This document shows positions 7,162 to 9,722 of a stretch of 9,722 nt of DNA, piece by piece. The notes under the pieces were generated by a model that worked only from the letters and a program-made list of their open reading frames with translations, was not told the DNA's origin and did not search any database. Numbering within the stretch: position 1 is the stretch's first letter; every line of letters begins with the position of its first letter. Source of the stretch: Candidatus Adiutrix sp. (GTDB lineage: Bacteria > Desulfobacterota > Desulfarculia > Adiutricales > Adiutricaceae); assembly GCA_031285975.1 (NCBI GenBank), contig JAITVE010000291.1, positions 1 to 9,722 on the forward strand, in the 5' to 3' direction. Both the position numbers and the translations under genes were made by a program.

Positions 7162-7557
7162 GTGAGCGACGAAATCAAATCCAAAGAAAAAGCCTTCGAA
7201 TTTCCCATGATGCCCATTTTCGGCGTTGACCTGGGTGAACGGCTAGGCGATTTAGCCGCCGGGCAAAGGCAACTGAGCGCTGACATCCAGAAATTGGAGG
7301 CCAGAATGGACAAATTGGAGGCCAAGATCGACGCGGTTGACGCCAAACTGACCGCCAAGATTGACGCGGTTGACGCCCGTGTTGATAAGTGTTTGGTGGC
7401 TATCAGCCGCCTGGACGAACGGATGACATCTATGGCCGATGCGCATAAAGCCGACTTTCAGCATGTATCCGATGCCATCAAATCTGACCGAACCTTGATG
7501 TACGCCATTCTGGCCGCCGTGGTCGCCGGATTTTTCCTGCAATATTTCGCCAAATAA
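7162..7557 (+). CDS. Small coiled-coil protein with a C-terminal membrane anchor
   Basis: A 131-residue protein I cannot assign to a named family. Residues about 36-90 form a strong coiled coil with regularly spaced Leu, Ile, Val and Met (LSADIQKLEARMDKLEAKID and onward). Residues about 112-129 (TLMYAILAAVVAGFFLQYFA) form one membrane helix at the very C-terminus, followed by a single Lys, so the bulk of the protein probably faces the cytoplasm. The plan recalls DUF1640-like coiled-coil/anchor proteins, but I do not see that family's signature. I chose GTG 7162 because GAGGTG lies five bases upstream; an in-frame GTG at 7129 overlaps the predicted promoter. Its own promoter and a strong terminator make it a single-gene unit. 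A scaffold or oligomeric adaptor role is a guess. Confidence 0.75.
   Translation: MSDEIKSKEKAFEFPMMPIFGVDLGERLGDLAAGQRQLSADIQKLEARMDKLEAKIDAVDAKLTAKIDAVDARVDKCLVAISRLDERMTSMADAHKADFQHVSDAIKSDRTLMYAILAAVVAGFFLQYFAK
7321..7377 (+). repeat. 33-bp internal repeat in the coiled-coil gene
   Basis: The 24-base unit coding for AKIDAVDA occurs at 7321-7344 and again at 7354-7377 with a single C/T difference, 33 bases apart. The encoded 11-residue period (AKIDAVDAKLT, AKIDAVDARVD) is a hendecad, a repeat that forms slightly right-handed coiled coils. The near-identity of the DNA suggests a recent in-frame duplication, so the coil length may vary between strains. Confidence 0.8.
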
Positions 7558-7580
7558 AGCTCCGCCCTTTCCCCATCATC

Positions 7581-7611
7581 AACCCCCGGCTGTGCCGGGG
7601 GTTGCGTTTTT
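7581..7611 (+). terminator. Rho-independent terminator after the coiled-coil gene
   Basis: A perfect 10-bp stem, AACCCCCGGC (7581-7590) with GCCGGGGGTT (7594-7603), has a 3-base loop and is followed by GCG and five T residues (7607-7611). It begins 23 bases after the stop codon and separates the plus-strand genes from the converging pilin array. Confidence 0.9.
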
Positions 7612-7656
7612 CCAACCAATGCTCACCGACTCATCCGCCGTTATGCCTGCGGAAGC

Positions 7657-7693
7657 AAAAATAACGAGGAAGAGTCTCCTCATCCTCGCTATT
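7657..7693 (-). terminator. Rho-independent terminator after the first pilin gene
   Basis: On the minus strand AATAGCGAGGA (7693-7683) pairs with TCCTCGTTATT (7670-7660) over 11 pairs including one G-U, with a 12-base loop, then runs into TTTTT (7661-7657). It lies 37 bases after the pilin stop. With the plus-strand terminator at 7581-7611 it insulates the two converging units. Confidence 0.75.
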
Positions 7694-7730
7694 CTTCAAG
7701 TTTTTGATGATGCGTAAAAAAGAAATAGAT

Positions 7731-8261
7731 TTACGGGCCGCTGGAAGTCACCCGACCGGTGGTGATATCCACTTTGACGGTTTCGGTGGAGGCCACCGGG
7801 TTGGCGGCGACTCCGGTGAGGACGAACAGGGGGAGCTCCGCTGGCAGGTCGGCCCCCCAACTGGTGCCCGCGTCGAAAGGCTTCACTCCGGCAGAGCCGG
7901 TCAAGTCGCAAACATGCGCTAAAGAACCAGGGGCCCGGTGGGCGGCAAAGGCCACGAAACCGCCTCCCCCGGCTTTTGGCGGCAGCACGACAAAACCCAC
8001 GTTCGGGTCAGGGCGAAAGCCGGACGCCATCAGCTTTCCCACGGGCGCGACATCCGTTTTGGCGGCGACCAGCACATAGGCGTGGGCTTCAATTAAGTTC
8101 GTGGCTTCAGCCAAGGCCACTTGCCACACAATATTCTGGGCCGCGCTGTTGCGGGCCCGCTCCAGATAGCGCTGATACATTGCCACGGCCACCATGGCCA
8201 AAATGGCTATGATGACCACCACTATCATGACTTCAATGAGGGTGAAGCCTTTTTTACGCAT
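7731..8261 (-). CDS. Type IV pilin (major or minor), array copy 1
   Basis: A 176-residue prepilin, exported and built into a type IV pilus or pseudopilus. The class III leader MRKKG is cut by prepilin peptidase between Gly5 and Phe6; the mature protein starts FTLIEVMIVV with the conserved Glu at +5 and continues as a long hydrophobic helix to about residue 30, then MYQRYLERARNSAAQN. The globular part is Gly/Ala rich and shares GFRPDPNVG and AHRAPGS with copy 2, showing they are paralogues, but otherwise has diverged well. There is one cysteine in the globular part, so no C-terminal disulfide loop within one subunit. The ATG at 8261 is chosen because GAGG lies six bases upstream and the leader then has normal length; ATGs at 8276 and 8273 lack a ribosome binding site. 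It follows a terminator (8318-8357) and has no obvious promoter, so it may depend on read-through from copy 2. Confidence 0.9.
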   Translation of the reverse strand: MRKKGFTLIEVMIVVVIIAILAMVAVAMYQRYLERARNSAAQNIVWQVALAEATNLIEAHAYVLVAAKTDVAPVGKLMASGFRPDPNVGFVVLPPKAGGGGFVAFAAHRAPGSLAHVCDLTGSAGVKPFDAGTSWGADLPAELPLFVLTGVAANPVASTETVKVDITTGRVTSSGP

Positions 8262-8267
8262 AATCCG

Positions 8268-8294
8268 CCTCATCAAATTGAGGATTGTTACCTC
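8268..8294 (-). promoter_or_regulatory. Possible ribosome-site hairpin ahead of pilin copy 1
   Basis: On the minus strand CCTCA (8283-8279 complement side, TGAGG on plus) can pair with TGAGG (8272-8268 side), which contains the Shine-Dalgarno GAGG. An upstream GAGG (8294-8291) could instead pair with the same CCTC, freeing the ribosome site. The stems are only 4-5 bp, so this is a weak candidate. The decayed pilin start at 9315 keeps a shorter version of the same pattern (9323-9348). Confidence 0.25.
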
Positions 8295-8317
8295 TGACCT
8301 GGGGTGTTAAATAACTG

Positions 8318-8357
8318 AAAAAGCCCCGGCTTCCGTGAAACCGGAATCCAGGGCTTT
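8318..8357 (-). terminator. Terminator between pilin copies 2 and 1
   Basis: On the minus strand AAAGCCC.GG.TTCCG (8357-8342) pairs with CGGAA.CC.GGGCTTT (8335-8320), a 16-position stem with two mismatches and a 6-base loop, ending in five T residues (8322-8318). It lies 48 bases after the stop of pilin copy 2 and probably ends most of its transcript, lowering expression of copy 1. A near-identical hairpin follows pilin copy 3. Confidence 0.8.
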
Positions 8358-8404
8358 GGGGAAGTGCCGCCTGCCTTTATCTTCAGGCCATCGGCTTATT
8401 TTGG

Positions 8405-8971
8405 TTACGGAATGACGATACCATCACCACCAACTTTAACCTTGCCACCAGCTATAAACGCACCAGCACTGGCACCGGGTTGCAAGAGAACAAGGGCATC
8501 GGCACCGGTGTACGGCTTGTTAGCTTTGGTAGTGCTGGCTTTACCAGTGTTGGGATCAAGAAAATAATCATTGTCAGCCATGGGCTGAACGCCGGAGCCG
8601 GAGATGTTGTCATAGACATACAGCCGGGAGCCCGGTGCTTTATGGGCGGCATACACGATGAAACCAGTATTGCCAGCGGCCGGCGTAAGGAACTCAAGGC
8701 CGACGTTCGGGTCAGCGCGGAAGCCGAACAGCCCCAACTGGGTGGCGATAGCCGGGGCAGTGGCATAGGTGGCATCAGGCAGGAAGGTATTGTAATCAAC
8801 GCTGTAAGCAACCATCGACAAAGAAACCTGAGTCAGGAGGGCCTGGGTGGCGCTGTTGCGGGAGCGTTCGATGTACCGCTGGTACATGGGGACGGCGATC
8901 ATGGCCAGGATGGCGATAATGGCCACCACGATCATCAATTCAATGAGGGTAAAGCCTTTTTTGTTCTGCAT
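8405..8971 (-). CDS. Type IV pilin, array copy 2 (likely the main pilin)
   Basis: A 188-residue prepilin. The leader MQNKKG is cut before Phe7; the mature start FTLIELMIVVAIIAILAMIA carries Glu at +5 and the long helix that packs into the pilus core, followed by MYQRYIERSRNSATQALL. The globular part has ADPNVGLEFLTPAAGNTG, VYAAHKAPGSRLYVYD and GSGVQPMADNDYFLDPNTG, with a Gly/Ala/Val-rich C-terminus. It has no cysteine, so it lacks the C-terminal disulfide loop of classical type IVa pilins. The ATG at 8971 has an excellent GGAAGGAG site seven bases upstream; the frame extends to 9010 but the longer leader is improbable. It is the only array member in view with a sigma-54-type promoter (9125-9140), a structured leader of about 143 bases and a terminator, so it is the best candidate for the main subunit. 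Confidence 0.94.
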   Translation of the reverse strand: MQNKKGFTLIELMIVVAIIAILAMIAVPMYQRYIERSRNSATQALLTQVSLSMVAYSVDYNTFLPDATYATAPAIATQLGLFGFRADPNVGLEFLTPAAGNTGFIVYAAHKAPGSRLYVYDNISGSGVQPMADNDYFLDPNTGKASTTKANKPYTGADALVLLQPGASAGAFIAGGKVKVGGDGIVIP

Positions 8972-8993
8972 GGAGAATCTCCTTCCATAATTG

Positions 8994-9010
8994 TTGACCC
9001 AAAGGGTCAA
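8994..9010 (-). promoter_or_regulatory. Leader hairpin close to the pilin copy 2 start
   Basis: A perfect 7-bp inverted repeat, TTGACCC (8994-9000), AAA, GGGTCAA (9004-9010), ends 23 bases before the start codon and about 9 bases before the Shine-Dalgarno site. In RNA it would form a compact hairpin just upstream of the ribosome site without covering it, which could stabilise the message or be a protein target. Confidence 0.5.
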
Positions 9011-9024
9011 ATGTAAAACTCAAA

Positions 9025-9043
9025 CCGGCTAATCCTCAGCCGG
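9025..9043 (-). promoter_or_regulatory. Second leader hairpin of pilin copy 2
   Basis: CCGGCT (9025-9030) and AGCCGG (9038-9043) form a perfect 6-bp stem with a 7-base loop. No T run follows on the transcribed strand (TTTGAG), so it is not an obvious attenuator. It lies inside the predicted untranslated leader. Confidence 0.45.
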
Positions 9044-9086
9044 ATAGCAAATATTAAAAAGCAAAGCAGTTTGTCAAATCGTTTGT

Positions 9087-9103
9087 GCCTAAGTCACTTA
9101 GGC
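9087..9103. promoter_or_regulatory. 17-bp palindrome, candidate operator of pilin copy 2
   Basis: GCCTAAGT (9087-9094), a central C, and ACTTAGGC (9096-9103) form a perfect 8-bp odd-centred palindrome. It spans about +12 to +28 relative to the start predicted from the sigma-54 site, a place where a bound dimeric protein could block transcription. It could also be a third hairpin in the leader RNA. I do not recognise the binding protein. Confidence 0.5.
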
Positions 9104-9124
9104 CGCATGGTTGCCAAGATCTCT

Positions 9125-9140
9125 TGCACCTTGCGTGCCA
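9125..9140 (-). promoter_or_regulatory. Sigma-54 (RpoN) type -24/-12 promoter for pilin copy 2
   Basis: The minus strand reads TGGCAC-GCAAG-GTGCA, which matches the consensus TGGCAC-N5-TTGCA at all but one position and keeps the key GG (-24) and GC (-12) at the right distance. The start is predicted at a G near 9114, leaving a leader of about 143 bases. Pilin genes of Pseudomonas, Myxococcus and Geobacter are known to be driven by sigma-54 with the PilS/PilR system, so the context fits. An A/T-rich stretch (9159-9178) lies just upstream, where DNA bending would help an activator reach the promoter. Confidence 0.7.
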
Positions 9141-9246
9141 AATGATGCCAAAAGTCGCATAATATTTTTTTATTCAATGAAATGAGGATATTGCCGATAA
9201 AATCAAGATGACCGTTGCCTCAAGTTACGGTGCAGTGGAGATGCTT

Positions 9247-9315
9247 TCAGTAGTGCCCGTGCGCACCAAAAGTGCCTATATAAAGTTTTGGCAGGGTGAA
9301 GCCCTTTTTGCACAT
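9247..9315 (-). pseudogene. Decayed type IV pilin start (remnant)
   Basis: On the minus strand GATGAGGCTGATT leads to ATG (9315) and the peptide MCKKGFTLPKLYIGTF, ending at a TGA at 9249-9247. The first eight codons and the upstream leader match pilin copy 1 (MRKKGFTLIE; GATGAGGCGGATT), after which the similarity stops and the reading is unrelated. The conserved Glu +5 and the hydrophobic helix are lost. It lies in the same place relative to pilin copy 3 as copy 1 does to copy 2, so it is the stump of a duplicated copy 1. I do not expect a working protein. Confidence 0.75.
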
Positions 9316-9370
9316 AATCAGCCTCATCAAACTGAGTATTTTTGCCTCTGAATTGGGCGCCAAACAACTG

Positions 9371-9409
9371 AAAAAGCCCCGGCTTCCGTAAAATCGGAAT
9401 CCGGGGCTT
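9371..9409 (-). terminator. Terminator after pilin copy 3
   Basis: On the minus strand AAGCCCCGG.TTCCG type arms (9409-9395 with 9388-9374) pair over 15 positions with one mismatch, a 6-base loop, and end in five T residues (9375-9371). It is the duplicate of the 8318-8357 terminator, but one mismatch there is a G-C pair here. It lies 48 bases from the stop of pilin copy 3. Confidence 0.8.
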
Positions 9410-9456
9410 GGAGTAATGCCGTTTGCCCACATATTAGGCGGTCGGCTTATTTTCGG

Positions 9457-9722
9457 TTACGGGGCAACGATACCATCAGCGCCAACTTTAACGTTGCCAC
9501 CAGCTACAAACGCACCAGCGCTGGCACCGGGTTGCAAGAGAACAAGGGGAGTGCCGCTGTACGACTTGTTAGCTTTGGTAGTGCTGGCTTTACCAGTGTT
9601 GGGATCAAGAAAATAATCATTGTTAGCCATGGGCTGAACGCCGGAGCCGGAGATGTTGTCATAGACATACAGCCGGGAGCCCGGTGCTTTATGGGCGGCA
9701 TACACGATGAAACCAGTATTGC
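9457..9722 (-). CDS. Type IV pilin, array copy 3, C-terminal part (runs off the right edge)
   Basis: The last 88 codons of a pilin nearly identical to copy 2 over the visible part: AAHKAPGSRLYVYD, GSGVQPMANNDYFLDPNTG, ASTTKANKSYSG, and a Gly/Ala/Val-rich end. Compared with copy 2 it has a few substitutions (Asp to Asn after PMA, PYTGADA replaced by SYSGTP with one residue fewer, and changes in the last 20 residues). It has no cysteine in view. The leader peptide, membrane helix and promoter lie beyond the window. Confidence 0.9.
   Translation of the reverse strand, partial: NTGFIVYAAHKAPGSRLYVYDNISGSGVQPMANNDYFLDPNTGKASTTKANKSYSGTPLVLLQPGASAGAFVAGGNVKVGADGIVAP

Larger units (their letters stand above)
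8239..8673. repeat. Tandem duplication unit, left copy (right copy 9293-9722)
   Basis: The block from the start region of pilin copy 1, through the spacer and terminator, into the C-terminal half of pilin copy 2 aligns with 9293-9722, about 1.05 kb away. Similarity is patchy in the spacer, strong in the terminator and almost complete in the pilin part near 8511-8673. The duplicated module was therefore at least pilin-spacer-terminator-pilin, and the right copy continues past the window edge. Confidence 0.85.

Noticed and set aside
7731..9722. The repeated blocks as a CRISPR array or insertion sequence.
   Set aside because: The repeat unit is about 1 kb and consists of pilin coding and spacer DNA; there are no short regular repeats, spacers, transposase or terminal inverted repeats.

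Overview
The window looks like a chromosomal segment of a Gram-negative, fairly GC-rich bacterium, most likely Desulfobacterota (former Deltaproteobacteria). This rests on the block DUF1844 - htrA - ispE - tRNA-Gln - prs - rplY, a layout known from that group, and on type IV pilins with a sigma-54-type promoter. The lineage is inferred from gene order and protein character, not from a database search.

Region 1 (1-4400, minus strand) is housekeeping. Read in transcription order from the right it holds a near-consensus promoter (4361-4389), a DUF1844 protein, a periplasmic HtrA/DegP protease, ispE (isoprenoid precursor synthesis), tRNA-Gln(UUG) six bases after the ispE stop, prs (PRPP synthetase), and the start of rplY (ribosomal protein L25/Ctc) with its own promoter. 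The htrA reading frame is cut by an in-frame TAA between the catalytic His and Asp codons. The ispE start overlaps the htrA stop.

Region 2 (about 4400-4709) has no convincing gene. It holds back-to-back promoters and a REP-like palindrome.

Region 3 (4710-7611, plus strand) is a signalling unit. A cytoplasmic FIST-domain sensor overlaps, by ATGA, a diguanylate cyclase with an intact GGDEF motif and an RxxD inhibitory site. A small coiled-coil, membrane-anchored protein follows with its own promoter and a strong terminator. The FIST/GGDEF pair probably turns a small ligand into a cyclic di-GMP signal.

Region 4 (7657-9722, minus strand) is a type IV pilin array: two complete pilin genes, a third running off the right edge, and a decayed pilin start between the second and third. 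A block of about 430 bp (8239-8673) recurs at 9293-9722, showing that a pilin-terminator-pilin module was duplicated. Upstream of the middle pilin lie a sigma-54-type promoter, a 17-bp palindrome and a leader with two further hairpins. Since cyclic di-GMP often controls type IV pili, regions 3 and 4 may be linked in function, but nothing in the sequence proves it.
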